Of a stretch of DNA of 64,000 nucleotides, positions 9,307-16,870 are shown piece by piece. A program made the position numbers and the translations under genes. Source of the stretch: CAIQPV01 sp964480365 (lineage in GTDB: Bacteria; Pseudomonadota; Gammaproteobacteria; Burkholderiales; Gallionellaceae); the NCBI GenBank assembly GCA_964480365.1, contig CAYZPM010000001.1, forward strand, positions 186,001 to 250,000, read 5' to 3'. The notes beneath the pieces were generated by a model. The model was not told the DNA's origin. It was given only the letters and a program-made list of their open reading frames with translations, and searched no databases. Numbering within the stretch: position 1 is the first letter of the stretch; each line of letters begins with the position of its first letter.

Positions 9307-9909
9307 ATGAATATATTGAAAGGCCTTTCCGCATTATTGCTCGGCGGAATGCTGTGCTTTAACACCCTGGCCGCAACCACTTCACAAACTCCCGCACACA
9401 AAGGAAAACATAGCATGGTAAAACTGCACACCAACCACGGCGACATCACTATCGAACTTAACGCCGAAAAAGCTCCCGAAACGGTCAAGAATTTCCTCGG
9501 TTATGCGAGCAGCGGTTTTTACGACGGCACTATTTTCCACCGCGTGATTGATGGCTTCATGATTCAGGGCGGCGGTTTCGAACCCGGCCTGAAGCAGAAG
9601 AAAGTGAATGCCCCGATCAAAAATGAAGCGGCAAACGGTCTGACGAACGACAACTACACCGTCGCCATGGCCCGTACCGGCGACCCCCATTCTGCCACGG
9701 CGCAATTCTTCATCAACGTGAAGGACAACGACTTCCTCAACTACACCTCGCCCGACCCCCAGGGCTACGGCTACTGCGTATTCGGTAAAGTGGTGGAAGG
9801 CAAGGACGTGGTCGACGCCATCCGTAAAGTCGAAACCGGCAACCGTAGCGGCTTCCAGAACGTGCCCGTGGAAGATGTCATCATCACCAAAGCAGAAGTG
9901 CTTAAATAA
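9307..9909 (+). CDS. ppiB: Cyclophilin-type peptidyl-prolyl cis-trans isomerase
   Basis: A 200-residue reading frame. Residues 37-200 are a complete bacterial cyclophilin (FHRVIDGFMIQGGGFEPG, MARTGDPHSATAQFFINV) that catalyses proline isomerisation in protein folding. Residues 1-23 form a plausible signal peptide (LSALLLGGMLCFNTLAA), giving a periplasmic form. An internal in-frame ATG at 9415 (Met37) begins the standard cytoplasmic PpiB start MVKLHTNHGDI and has AAGGA nine bases upstream, so a cytoplasmic form may also be made. Closest symbol is ppiB for the core, ppiA by location if secreted. Confidence 0.93.
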   Translation: MNILKGLSALLLGGMLCFNTLAATTSQTPAHKGKHSMVKLHTNHGDITIELNAEKAPETVKNFLGYASSGFYDGTIFHRVIDGFMIQGGGFEPGLKQKKVNAPIKNEAANGLTNDNYTVAMARTGDPHSATAQFFINVKDNDFLNYTSPDPQGYGYCVFGKVVEGKDVVDAIRKVETGNRSGFQNVPVEDVIITKAEVLK

Positions 9910-9927
9910 CAAAAACGGTGCCCAAGG

Positions 9928-9952
9928 AAACGGCGCCACGTGCGCCGTTTTT
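9928..9952 (+). terminator. Rho-independent terminator after the cyclophilin gene
   Basis: AAACGGCGC at 9928-9936 pairs perfectly with GCGCCGTTT at 9942-9950 around a five-base loop and runs into T residues. It begins 18 bases after the cyclophilin stop and ends 11 bases before lpxH, so lpxH would need its own promoter or read-through. Confidence 0.88.
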
Positions 9953-9962
9953 AATTGTAGCC

Positions 9963-10703
9963 ATGCCCCACACCCTTTTTATCTCCGACCTGCACCTCTG
10001 CGCAAAACAGCCGCACTGCGCGCGAGTGTTCCTGCACTTCATGCAACACACCGCGCCCAAGGCGGAAGCGCTGTATATCCTCGGCGACCTGTTCGAATAC
10101 TGGGCGGGAGATGACGACATCGACGATCCCTTCCATCAGCAAGTCACCCATGCCATGCATACACTGGCGGCAAGCGGCACCCGCCTGTTCATCATGCACG
10201 GCAACCGCGACCTGCTGATGGGCAAGGCGTTGGAACAAGCCAGCGGAGCCACGCTGCTGCACGACCCTACGCTGCTCGACCTGTATGGCACACCGACGCT
10301 GCTCAGCCACGGCGATGTCCTATGCACGGACGATGTTGCCTATCAAACTTACCGCAATCAGGTGCACGATGTGGGTTGGCAGCAACTGTTCCTCGCCCAA
10401 CCGTTGGCGCAACGCAAAACGCAAATCGAACAGCTGCGCACACGCAGCGAAAACGAGAAGCAATCCAAAAGCAGCGCGATCATGGATGTGAATGCTGATG
10501 CAGTAGCGGAGCTTTTGCGTGAGCAGGGCTACCCGCGCCTGATCCACGGTCATACCCACCGCCCCATGCATATCCTGCATCATCTGGACGGTTACACCTG
10601 TGAACGCTGGGTGCTAGGGGACTGGCACGAAACCGGGAATGCTTTGCGTTGTGGGCCGGAGGGATGCGAGTGTCTGACGGTTACATTGCCGGTTACGCAG
10701 TAG
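9963..10703 (+). CDS. lpxH: UDP-2,3-diacylglucosamine diphosphatase
   Basis: A 246-residue calcineurin-like metallophosphoesterase that hydrolyses UDP-2,3-diacylglucosamine to lipid X in lipid A synthesis at the inner membrane face. The metal-binding motifs appear in order: SDLHL, GDLFEYW, GNRD, SHGD and HGHTHRP. I chose ATG 9963 because MPHTLFISDLHL matches the family start; a further-upstream ATG at 9918 would place the terminator hairpin inside the gene. The DUF-like cap region around residues 125-160 is Gln/Arg-rich, as is usual. Confidence 0.96.
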   Translation: MPHTLFISDLHLCAKQPHCARVFLHFMQHTAPKAEALYILGDLFEYWAGDDDIDDPFHQQVTHAMHTLAASGTRLFIMHGNRDLLMGKALEQASGATLLHDPTLLDLYGTPTLLSHGDVLCTDDVAYQTYRNQVHDVGWQQLFLAQPLAQRKTQIEQLRTRSENEKQSKSSAIMDVNADAVAELLREQGYPRLIHGHTHRPMHILHHLDGYTCERWVLGDWHETGNALRCGPEGCECLTVTLPVTQ

Positions 10704-10722
10704 CTCCAATGCTGCTCACTTA

Positions 10723-10754
10723 ACCGTTCGTGGTGAGCCTGTTGAACCACCAGC
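10723..10754. repeat. Short palindromic repeat between convergent lpxH and pgpA
   Basis: GTGGT and ACCAC bracket GAGCCTGTTGA just after the lpxH stop. The sequence TTCGTGGTGAGCCTG resembles a small repeat found dispersed in many proteobacterial genomes (from memory). A second hairpin, GCCGGG...CCCGGC, lies at about 10765-10780 and could serve as a shared terminator. Confidence 0.5.
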
Positions 10755-10807
10755 CACTCAACTTCGCCGGGGGTAGCCCGGCAAACGCACAAAGGCGCCT
10801 CCACGCT

Positions 10808-11311
10808 CTACAACAAAACGCTTTTTACCAGCGCCAGGCACAACAGCGTATAACCCGCCGCAAGGATGTCATCGAACATTACGCCGAGGCCGCCGTGCCA
10901 TGTCCGGTCGAAATGACGGATGGGCGGCGGCTTGACGATGTCGAAGAAACGGAATAGCGAAAACGCGAGCAGGTTCCAGAATAGACCATCCGGGGTGAAG
11001 AACAGCACCAGCAGGAAGGCTACGATTTCGTCCCACACGATGCCGCCGTAGTCCGCTACACCCAGCGCGCGTCCTGTCTTGCCGCATACCCATACACCGA
11101 AGGCGAACAACCACACCAGCATCACGATAAACATGGCATCGGTGAAACGCGGTGCGAGATACCAGTAGAGCGGAAAGGCGACCAGCGTGCCTATCGTTCC
11201 GGGCGAACCGGGAAACAAGCCGCTGCCGAAACCGAAGGAAATAAAATGCGCGGGATGGCTGAAAATAAAATGCCACGAAGGTTGTATGCGCAACTCAGCG
11301 GAAGTGGTCAT
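10808..11311 (-). CDS. pgpA: Phosphatidylglycerophosphatase A
   Basis: A 167-residue inner-membrane phosphatase that converts phosphatidylglycerophosphate to phosphatidylglycerol. The family signature GSGLFPGSPGTIGTLVAFPL lies near the N-terminus, followed by DYGGIVWDEIVAFL and hydrophobic helices. I start at ATG 11311 (MTTSAELRIQPSW); it overlaps the thiL stop by 17 bases, showing translational coupling. An upstream in-frame ATG at 11344 would lengthen the overlap without adding conserved sequence. Confidence 0.94.
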   Translation of the reverse strand: MTTSAELRIQPSWHFIFSHPAHFISFGFGSGLFPGSPGTIGTLVAFPLYWYLAPRFTDAMFIVMLVWLFAFGVWVCGKTGRALGVADYGGIVWDEIVAFLLVLFFTPDGLFWNLLAFSLFRFFDIVKPPPIRHFDRTWHGGLGVMFDDILAAGYTLLCLALVKSVLL

Positions 11312-12341
11312 AGCCCGATTCCCCAATATTGATGATGCTGCCATCTGCGGCGCGCACTGTGCAGCCGCTGCCTGCCACGATAGCGCCGATGCGAGTCAGT
11401 GGCAAGTTCATTCGATGGGATAACCCTTCCACCGCAATGCGGTGCGCAATGGGCGCGGTAAAGCATAGCTCGTAATCGTCGCCTCCTGCCAAGGCGCAGC
11501 GATGGATCAACAAATCTTCTAAACAACCGTCATTCCCGCGAAGGCGGGAATCCAGCGTTTTTATTAAACTGGATTCCCGCCTTCGCGGGAATGACAAACT
11601 TGGGTCTTGCCCTGAATAGGAACGCAACATATCTGAAATCGGCAACGCGTCAAACTGAATCTCCGCCCCCAGCTTCGAACACTCCAGAATATGTCCAAGA
11701 TCGGCCAGCAGCCCATCCGAAACATCTATCGCGCTGTGCGCCACGCCTCGCAAAGCCAGTCCAAGCTCAATGCGCGGTGTCGGCTGGTGCAAGGCGATAG
11801 CACACATGGCAAAATCCGCAGCGGACAGCTCTACCTTGCCTTGGAGATGCGCTAGCGCCAACGCGGCATCGCCCAATCTTCCCGATACCCAGATGTCATC
11901 TCCAAGCTGCGCCCCGCTCCGCCGTAGCGCCGCGCCCTGCGGCACTTCGCCCATGATGGTGACGCACAGATTGAGCGGGCCGCGCGTCGTATCGCCGCCG
12001 ACAAGCTCCACGCCATGCTGATCCGCCAACACAAAAAATCCCGCGCTGAATTTTTGCAGCCACGCTTCATCCGCTTGTGGTAAAGACGCTGACAGCAGCG
12101 CCCAGCGCGGTTGCGCGCCCATCGCCGCCAAGTCGGAAAGATTCACCGCCAGCGTCTTGTGTCCCAACAGGAATGGATCGGCATCAGGCAGAAAGTGCGT
12201 GCCGCTCACCAGCATGTCGGTGGATACCGCCAACACCATGCCGCTACCGACACGCAACAGCGCGGCATCGTCGCCCACACCCAACTCCGCTCCGGGAGTG
12301 GCGCGAGTGAAATAACGCTGGATCAGGTCGAATTCCGACAT
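11295..12341 (-). CDS. thiL: Thiamine-monophosphate kinase with in-frame repeat insertion
   Basis: A 348-residue enzyme that phosphorylates thiamine monophosphate to thiamine diphosphate. Motifs seen: VGDDAALL (23-29), STDMLVSGTHF (40-50), GGDTTRG (115-121), DVSDGLLADLGHI (206-218) and GGDDYEL (286-292). It is about 20-25 residues longer than usual because residues roughly 249-272 are the translation of a palindromic genomic repeat (11529-11595) placed between the DALPISDML strand and the GGDDYEL block. The frame stays open and all catalytic motifs remain, so activity is probably kept. Transcribed from nusB toward pgpA. Confidence 0.95.
   Translation of the reverse strand: MSEFDLIQRYFTRATPGAELGVGDDAALLRVGSGMVLAVSTDMLVSGTHFLPDADPFLLGHKTLAVNLSDLAAMGAQPRWALLSASLPQADEAWLQKFSAGFFVLADQHGVELVGGDTTRGPLNLCVTIMGEVPQGAALRRSGAQLGDDIWVSGRLGDAALALAHLQGKVELSAADFAMCAIALHQPTPRIELGLALRGVAHSAIDVSDGLLADLGHILECSKLGAEIQFDALPISDMLRSYSGQDPSLSFPRRRESSLIKTLDSRLRGNDGCLEDLLIHRCALAGGDDYELCFTAPIAHRIAVEGLSHRMNLPLTRIGAIVAGSGCTVRAADGSIINIGESGYDHFR
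11529..11595. repeat. Palindromic repeat (CATTCCCGCG family) inside thiL
   Basis: Two perfect 27-base arms, 11529-11555 and 11569-11595, are inverted around a 13-base loop. The arms begin GTCATTCCCGCG and end GGGAATCCAG. The same arm, with one or two changes, occurs at 20701-20813 and 22152-22232. Here the element is translated as part of ThiL, in a surface-loop position by family comparison. Confidence 0.93.
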
Positions 12342-12357
12342 TGGTCAAAACCCTTTA

Positions 12358-12420
12358 CCACAGAGACACAGAGGCACACAGGCACAGAGAAAATCTAAAA
12401 ATACCGTCCTCTGTAGTGAA
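12358..12420. repeat. CACAGAG-word quasi-palindrome between nusB and thiL
   Basis: The left half repeats the word ACACAGAG/GGCACA four times (12358-12390); the right half (CCTCTGTAGTG near 12406-12416) is a decayed complement. It begins 11 bases after the nusB stop codon. A perfect copy of the same family lies between gatA and gatB. Confidence 0.8.
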
Positions 12421-12431
12421 ACAGTTGGAGA

Positions 12432-12890
12432 TTATTTTGCGGCCATTTCGACCGCTCGTACTTGCGCGGCCAGCTTGTCTAGCACGCCATTGACGAACTT
12501 GTGACCGTCGGTGCCACCGAAGGTCTTGGCGAGTTCCACTGCTTCGTTGATGACCACGCGATAGGGAATTTCAGGATGATGCGACAACTCGTATGCGCCC
12601 AGCAGCAACACGGCAAACTCTACCGGACTGAGTTCTGAGAGCTTGCGGTCGAGGTGCGGCGTCACCGCTGTTTCAAGTTCGGCATGCTGCGCCAGCACAC
12701 CGCGCAACAGACCGCTGAAAAATTCGGCGTCAAAGCGCCCCATACCTTTTTCTTCGCGTATTTGTTTTTCGATCTGCTCAATATCACCACCGGTCAGCCG
12801 CCACTGGTAGATGCCCTGCAATGCCAGTTCGCGTGCACGGCGGCGCGAGCTTTTGGCCGGGGCCTTAGTCTTGGCGGCCTGATCGTTCAT
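12432..12890 (-). CDS. nusB: Transcription antitermination protein NusB
   Basis: A 152-residue helical RNA-binding protein that joins NusE on boxA RNA for rRNA antitermination. The segments RRRARELALQGIYQW near the N-terminus and PYRVVINEAVELAKTFGGTDGHKFVNGVLDKL near the C-terminus are diagnostic. A basic Lys/Ala-rich extension of about 15 residues precedes the fold. The ATG overlaps the ribH stop by four bases, the standard ribH-nusB coupling. Confidence 0.97.
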   Translation of the reverse strand: MNDQAAKTKAPAKSSRRRARELALQGIYQWRLTGGDIEQIEKQIREEKGMGRFDAEFFSGLLRGVLAQHAELETAVTPHLDRKLSELSPVEFAVLLLGAYELSHHPEIPYRVVINEAVELAKTFGGTDGHKFVNGVLDKLAAQVRAVEMAAK

Positions 12891-13339
12891 GCAAGCTCCC
12901 GCAGCAGGTTAATCATCTCAATTGCCACAAGCGCAGACTCCGCACCTTTGACGTTCATGCGTTCCTCGGCCTGCTTATCGGTGTCAGTGGTCAGAATAGC
13001 ATTGGCAATAGGCACGCCACAATGTAGTTGAACCTCGCCCACGCCGCGCGAAGACTCATTCGACACCACCTCAAAATGATAGGTATCGCCGCGTATCACC
13101 GCACCCAGCGCAATGAGCGCATCGAACTTTTTGCTCATTGCCATCTGTTGCAACACCAGCGGGATTTCCAGCGCGCCCGGCACCGTCGCCAGCGTGATGT
13201 TCGCATCGCTAACACCCTGTTGGGTAAGCTGTGCACGGCAAGCTGACAGCAGGCCTTCGCAGACCACTTCATTGAAGCGGCTCTGCACAATGCCAATGCG
13301 CATTCCAGCGCCGTTCAGGTTTTTTTCGATTTCTTTCAT
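12887..13339 (-). CDS. ribH: 6,7-dimethyl-8-ribityllumazine synthase
   Basis: A 150-residue icosahedral-type lumazine synthase that condenses 5-amino-6-ribitylaminouracil with dihydroxybutanone phosphate, the penultimate step of riboflavin synthesis. Motifs: QSRFNEVV (19-26), PGALEIPL (54-61), GAVIRGDTYHFE (79-90) with catalytic His88, and SNESSRG. An AGGAG site precedes the ATG. It is separated from ribBA by a word-repeat element. Confidence 0.97.
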   Translation of the reverse strand: MKEIEKNLNGAGMRIGIVQSRFNEVVCEGLLSACRAQLTQQGVSDANITLATVPGALEIPLVLQQMAMSKKFDALIALGAVIRGDTYHFEVVSNESSRGVGEVQLHCGVPIANAILTTDTDKQAEERMNVKGAESALVAIEMINLLRELA

Positions 13340-13364
13340 TTATAATTTCTCCTATGCCAAAGCA

Positions 13365-13455
13365 ATTAGTCGTTAGTAGCTAGTCGTTAGTTGGTTTTGT
13401 CCGGTATGTGGGTTTGTTTTAACTGGTGACTAAAGACTAACGTCTAACGACTAGG
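13365..13455. repeat. Post-stop word-repeat palindrome, copy A (ribBA/ribH)
   Basis: Left arm 13365-13392 and right arm 13421-13455 are both made of repeats of the word TAGTCGTTAG or its complement and pair imperfectly. The core 13393-13420 reads on the minus strand AACAAACCCACATACCGGAC. The element begins three bases after the ribBA stop codon. Core and layout match copies at 45348, 49931 and, more weakly, 16795 and 55325. Confidence 0.8.
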
Positions 13456-13458
13456 TTT

Positions 13459-14556
13459 TTACGATTTAGCATTGCAATAACCCACTACTTCCAACCCGAA
13501 ACCGGTCATGCTCGGCAGTTTGCGCGGGGTGGCAATCAAGCACATCTTGCCGACATTGAGATCGCGCAAAATCTGTGCACCGATACCATAACTGCGCGGG
13601 TCCCATTGTGCAGCATGATGCGCTTCCGGCATTGCGGCGGCGCGCGCCAACAAGTCCTGCGAAGTTTCGTTGTGGTGCATCATAACCAGCACACCGGCGG
13701 ACGCGCCACTAATTCTCTTCAGTGCATCATGCACGCTGGTGGACTGCGGATAATGCGCCTGTTCCAGAAAATCCATCACCGACAACGGCTCATGCACGCG
13801 CACCAATGTTTCTTCTTGCGGCAGAATATTACCTTTCGCCAAAGCAAGGTGGGTTTGTTGCGTCGTTTTGTCCACATAAGTTACCAAGTCAAACTCGCCG
13901 TATGCAGTCTGCACTTTGCGGCTGGCAACGCGCTCTACCAACGTCTCGTTATGGATACGATATTCGATGAGGTCGGTGATGGCGCCGATCTTCAAACCAT
14001 GCAACTTGGCAAATTCGACAAGATCCGGCAGTCGTGCCATCTCGCCATCTTCCTTGATGATCTCGCAGATCACGGCTGCCGGCATCATCCCTGCCATGTG
14101 CGCCAGATCGCACCCTGCTTCGGTATGTCCAGCACGCACCAGCACACCTCCCTGCCGTGCCATGATTGGAAAGACGTGCCCAGGCTGAACAATGTCCGAG
14201 GGCTTGGCATTCTTTTTCACCGCCGCCCTGATGGTGGCCGCCCGGTCGGAAGCAGAAATGCCGGTGGTGACCCCTTCTGCCGCCTCAATGGAGACAGTGA
14301 AATTGGTGCCGAGCGGACTCTTGTTTTCTCGCGCCATGTGTGAAATGCCAAGCTGGCGGCAACGCTCCTCGGTCAGCGTCAGACAGACCAGGCCACGCGC
14401 GTGGCGGATCATGAAGTTGATGGCTTCCGGCGTAACGAACTCGGCGGCGAACACCAGATCGCCCTCGTTCTCGCGGTCTTCTTCATCCACCAGCACCACC
14501 ATCCTACCGGCGCGGATTTCGGCAATGATGTCGTGTATAGGTGCTATATCGGTCAT
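13459..14556 (-). CDS. ribB: 3,4-dihydroxy-2-butanone 4-phosphate synthase with degenerate GTP cyclohydrolase II domain
   Basis: A 365-residue fusion. Residues 1-200 are an intact RibB domain (DEEDRENEGDL at 24-34, SVSIEAAEGVTTGISA, HTEAGCDLA) that converts ribulose 5-phosphate to the four-carbon riboflavin precursor. Residues about 205-365 have the GTP cyclohydrolase II fold but lack the zinc cysteines: where the active enzyme has HSECLTGD and C-x-C, this has RVHEPLSVMD with no cysteines nearby. I infer it makes only the RibB product and that a separate RibA exists elsewhere, as is common in betaproteobacteria. Its ATG overlaps the ribE stop. Confidence 0.93.
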   Translation of the reverse strand: MTDIAPIHDIIAEIRAGRMVVLVDEEDRENEGDLVFAAEFVTPEAINFMIRHARGLVCLTLTEERCRQLGISHMARENKSPLGTNFTVSIEAAEGVTTGISASDRAATIRAAVKKNAKPSDIVQPGHVFPIMARQGGVLVRAGHTEAGCDLAHMAGMMPAAVICEIIKEDGEMARLPDLVEFAKLHGLKIGAITDLIEYRIHNETLVERVASRKVQTAYGEFDLVTYVDKTTQQTHLALAKGNILPQEETLVRVHEPLSVMDFLEQAHYPQSTSVHDALKRISGASAGVLVMMHHNETSQDLLARAAAMPEAHHAAQWDPRSYGIGAQILRDLNVGKMCLIATPRKLPSMTGFGLEVVGYCNAKS

Positions 14557-15158
14557 TTCAATTCCTCTCTCTCTGCATGCATCATGCGCTCAACATAGCG
14601 CGCAATTAAATCAATCTCCAGGTTTACCTTTGCACCCGCGCGCAATTCTTTCAGCGTGGTGACCAACAGGGTGTGTGGAATCAGGTTGACGTTGAACACC
14701 GCACCCGATACCTCATTCACGGTAAGGCTTACTCCGTTAATGGTGATGGAGCCTTTCACTGCGATATATTTTGCCAACGCTTGCGGCGCACGCACGGTAA
14801 GCGTCCAGCTTTCTTCAAGGTCGATAAACGAAATTACCTCGCCCACGCCATCCACATGGCCGCTGACCAGATGCCCACCCAGTCTGTCCGCGAGGCGTAA
14901 CGCCTTTTCCAAATTGACGTGTGCGCCCTGTGCTTCCAACCCGATGGTGCAATTCAATGTCTCGCGCGACACGTCTACGGTGAAAACATCACCCTCTTTT
15001 TTTACCACGGTGAGGCAAACGCCACTCACCGCGATGCTGTCGCCGAGTTGCACGTCGTCCATGCCAAGGGCGTGCGACTCAACAGAAAGACGCAAGCCGC
15101 CGTCACGATCCTCGGCACGGGTGATGGTTCCTACATCTGCAACGATTCCGCTGAACAT
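14553..15158 (-). CDS. ribE: Riboflavin synthase, alpha subunit
   Basis: A 201-residue enzyme that dismutates two lumazines to riboflavin. It has two tandem lumazine-binding barrels: MFSGIV...SGVCLTV in the first and HVDGVGEV...NGVSLTV in the second. I start at ATG 15158 (MFSGIV), which has AGGAG at a seven-base spacing; an in-frame ATG six codons upstream is less likely. Overlaps ribBA by four bases. Confidence 0.96.
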   Translation of the reverse strand: MFSGIVADVGTITRAEDRDGGLRLSVESHALGMDDVQLGDSIAVSGVCLTVVKKEGDVFTVDVSRETLNCTIGLEAQGAHVNLEKALRLADRLGGHLVSGHVDGVGEVISFIDLEESWTLTVRAPQALAKYIAVKGSITINGVSLTVNEVSGAVFNVNLIPHTLLVTTLKELRAGAKVNLEIDLIARYVERMMHAEREELK

Positions 15159-15197
15159 TATTAACTCCTGAACCATGTAAGATCACTGCAAAATCTC

Positions 15198-15218
15198 TTC
15201 CCCTTTTCAGGGGGAGGG
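15198..15218. repeat. CCTTCCCC/GGGGGAGG hairpin after ribD
   Basis: CTTCCCC and GGGGGAG form a short hairpin two bases beyond the ribD stop, between ribD and ribE. It belongs to the polypyrimidine/polypurine palindrome family seen at 20359, 27140, 39834, 43017 and 63488. Confidence 0.65.
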
Positions 15219-15220
15219 CA

Positions 15221-16309
15221 CTATTTTTTCACTCGCGCCACGATGCGCAAGTCCTTGCCGACGTGGCGTACATCCTGCCATTCCAAATTTATGCGCTGAT
15301 CCAGGCTGGTCAACTCGCCCAACCGCGCCATGCCACGCGCCATGTCACCCAGAAACTGCGATGCGAGGTACAACACCAACTCATCTACCAATCCCGTCTT
15401 CAATAAAGCGCCATTCAGCTTGCTGCCCGCCTCCACCAGCACTTCGTTGCAGCCGCGCGTAGCGAGATCGCGCAAAACGGCTGCGGCATCCACTTGGCCG
15501 TTCGCATCCGTTAACACGACGACGCGCGCACCAGCTTGTTCCAATGCGGCGATTTTCTGCGCGTCCGGCGTGGAGGTATAAACCACCACACCACTTTGCT
15601 GCAACAGCCGCGCATCCAGCGGCAGGCGCAATGCGTTATCAACCACTGCGCGCAACGGTTGGCGAGTGGTTGCCAACTCACGTACATTGAGTTGAGGATC
15701 ATCCGCCAGCACAGTGCCGATGCCGGTGAGCACGGCGCAGGAACGTGCGCGCCAGTGTTGCACGTCCTGCCTCGCCGCCGCGCCGGTGATCCATTTGCTT
15801 TCGCCGTTCACCAGCGCGGTACGCCCGTCCAGACTCGCCGCAATCTTGCTGCGCACCCACGGCATGCCACGCGTCATGCGCGAAAAAAATCCGATGTTGA
15901 GTTCGCGCGCCGCCGCTTCCATCAGGCCGCATTCGACTTCGATTCCTGCCTCACGCAATTTGGCGATGCCCTGCCCTGCGACCTGCGGATTGGGGTCTTG
16001 TACCGCCACTACCACGCGCGCCACTCCGGTCTCTATCAGAGCATCGGCGCAGGGCGGGGTGCGCCCATGGTGGCTGCATGGTTCCAGCGTGACGTAAGCA
16101 GTTGCACCACGCGCCGCCTCACCTGCTGCACGCAGGGCGTGAATTTCGGCATGGAGTTCGCCGGTGCGTTCGTGCCAGCCTTCGCCAACGACAATGCCAT
16201 CGCGCACCAGCACGCAACCTACGCGAGGGTTCGGGCTAGTGGTGTAAAGGCCGCGTTCCGCCAAGCGCAGAGCCTGAGCCATCCACACACTGTCCTGTGC
16301 TGCAATCAT
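15221..16309 (-). CDS. ribD: Bifunctional riboflavin deaminase/reductase
   Basis: A 362-residue two-domain enzyme. The N-terminal deaminase has zinc and catalytic motifs HAEIHALR and PCSHHGRTPPCADAL (about 49-90); the C-terminal reductase starts around residue 150 with KIAASLDGRTAL and contains VLTGIGTVLADDPQLNVR. It performs the second and third steps of riboflavin synthesis from GTP. The start is two bases after the nrdR stop codon, so nrdR-ribD are co-transcribed. Confidence 0.97.
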   Translation of the reverse strand: MIAAQDSVWMAQALRLAERGLYTTSPNPRVGCVLVRDGIVVGEGWHERTGELHAEIHALRAAGEAARGATAYVTLEPCSHHGRTPPCADALIETGVARVVVAVQDPNPQVAGQGIAKLREAGIEVECGLMEAAARELNIGFFSRMTRGMPWVRSKIAASLDGRTALVNGESKWITGAAARQDVQHWRARSCAVLTGIGTVLADDPQLNVRELATTRQPLRAVVDNALRLPLDARLLQQSGVVVYTSTPDAQKIAALEQAGARVVVLTDANGQVDAAAVLRDLATRGCNEVLVEAGSKLNGALLKTGLVDELVLYLASQFLGDMARGMARLGELTSLDQRINLEWQDVRHVGKDLRIVARVKK

Positions 16310-16311
16310 AA

Positions 16312-16791
16312 TTATTTTGCTTGCTGCTTCCGGCGTGCGGGCGACTTGCGTACTGCCTCCACCGCCTCAGTGAAATCACCCACGTCCTGAAAACTCTTGT
16401 ATACCGAAGCGAAGCGGATATAGGCCACCTTATCCAGCTTCAGCAGTTCCTTCATCACCATCTCGCCAACCTGGCGCGAACCGATTTCACGTTCGCCGAG
16501 CGCAAATACTTTCTGCGTTACACTATGAATTGCCGCGTCCACCAGTTCGGTTGGCACGGGACGTTTGTGCAGGGCGCGGGTGAAGCTGGTGCGCAGCTTT
16601 TCTTCATCGAACTCGCTGCGCATCCCATTTTGCTTGACCACTTGCGGCATGCGCAACTCAACCGTTTCAAAGGTGGTAAAGCGCTTCTCGCACGACAGGC
16701 AACGGCGGCGGCGGCGAATGCTATCGCCTTCCTCGTTCTCCCGCGTGTCCACCACTTGGGTGTCAGGACCTTTACAGAATGGACATTTCAT
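16312..16791 (-). CDS. nrdR: Transcriptional repressor NrdR
   Basis: A 159-residue regulator of ribonucleotide reductase genes. The zinc ribbon has MKCPFC and RRCLSC pairs; an ATP-cone domain follows (about residues 45-140) that senses ATP/dATP. It binds NrdR boxes upstream of nrd operons, none of which lie in this window. The start codon has no visible Shine-Dalgarno site: the word-repeat element ends four bases upstream. Confidence 0.97.
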   Translation of the reverse strand: MKCPFCKGPDTQVVDTRENEEGDSIRRRRRCLSCEKRFTTFETVELRMPQVVKQNGMRSEFDEEKLRTSFTRALHKRPVPTELVDAAIHSVTQKVFALGEREIGSRQVGEMVMKELLKLDKVAYIRFASVYKSFQDVGDFTEAVEAVRKSPARRKQQAK

Positions 16792-16794
16792 AGT

Positions 16795-16870
16795 GAGTTG
16801 TTAGTTGGAAGACGTAAGTTGGTAGTTAAGGCAAAACCAACTTCCTACTTACGTCTAATAACTTACGTCT
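16795..16870. repeat. Post-stop word-repeat palindrome, copy C (glyA/nrdR)
   Basis: Arms 16795-16826 and 16838-16870 are made of the words GACGTAAGTT and TTAGTTGG and their complements. The short core contains CAAAACCAAC, shared with copy A. The right arm runs into the glyA stop codon (16869-16871) and the left arm ends beside the nrdR ATG, so the element fills the whole junction. Confidence 0.75.
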
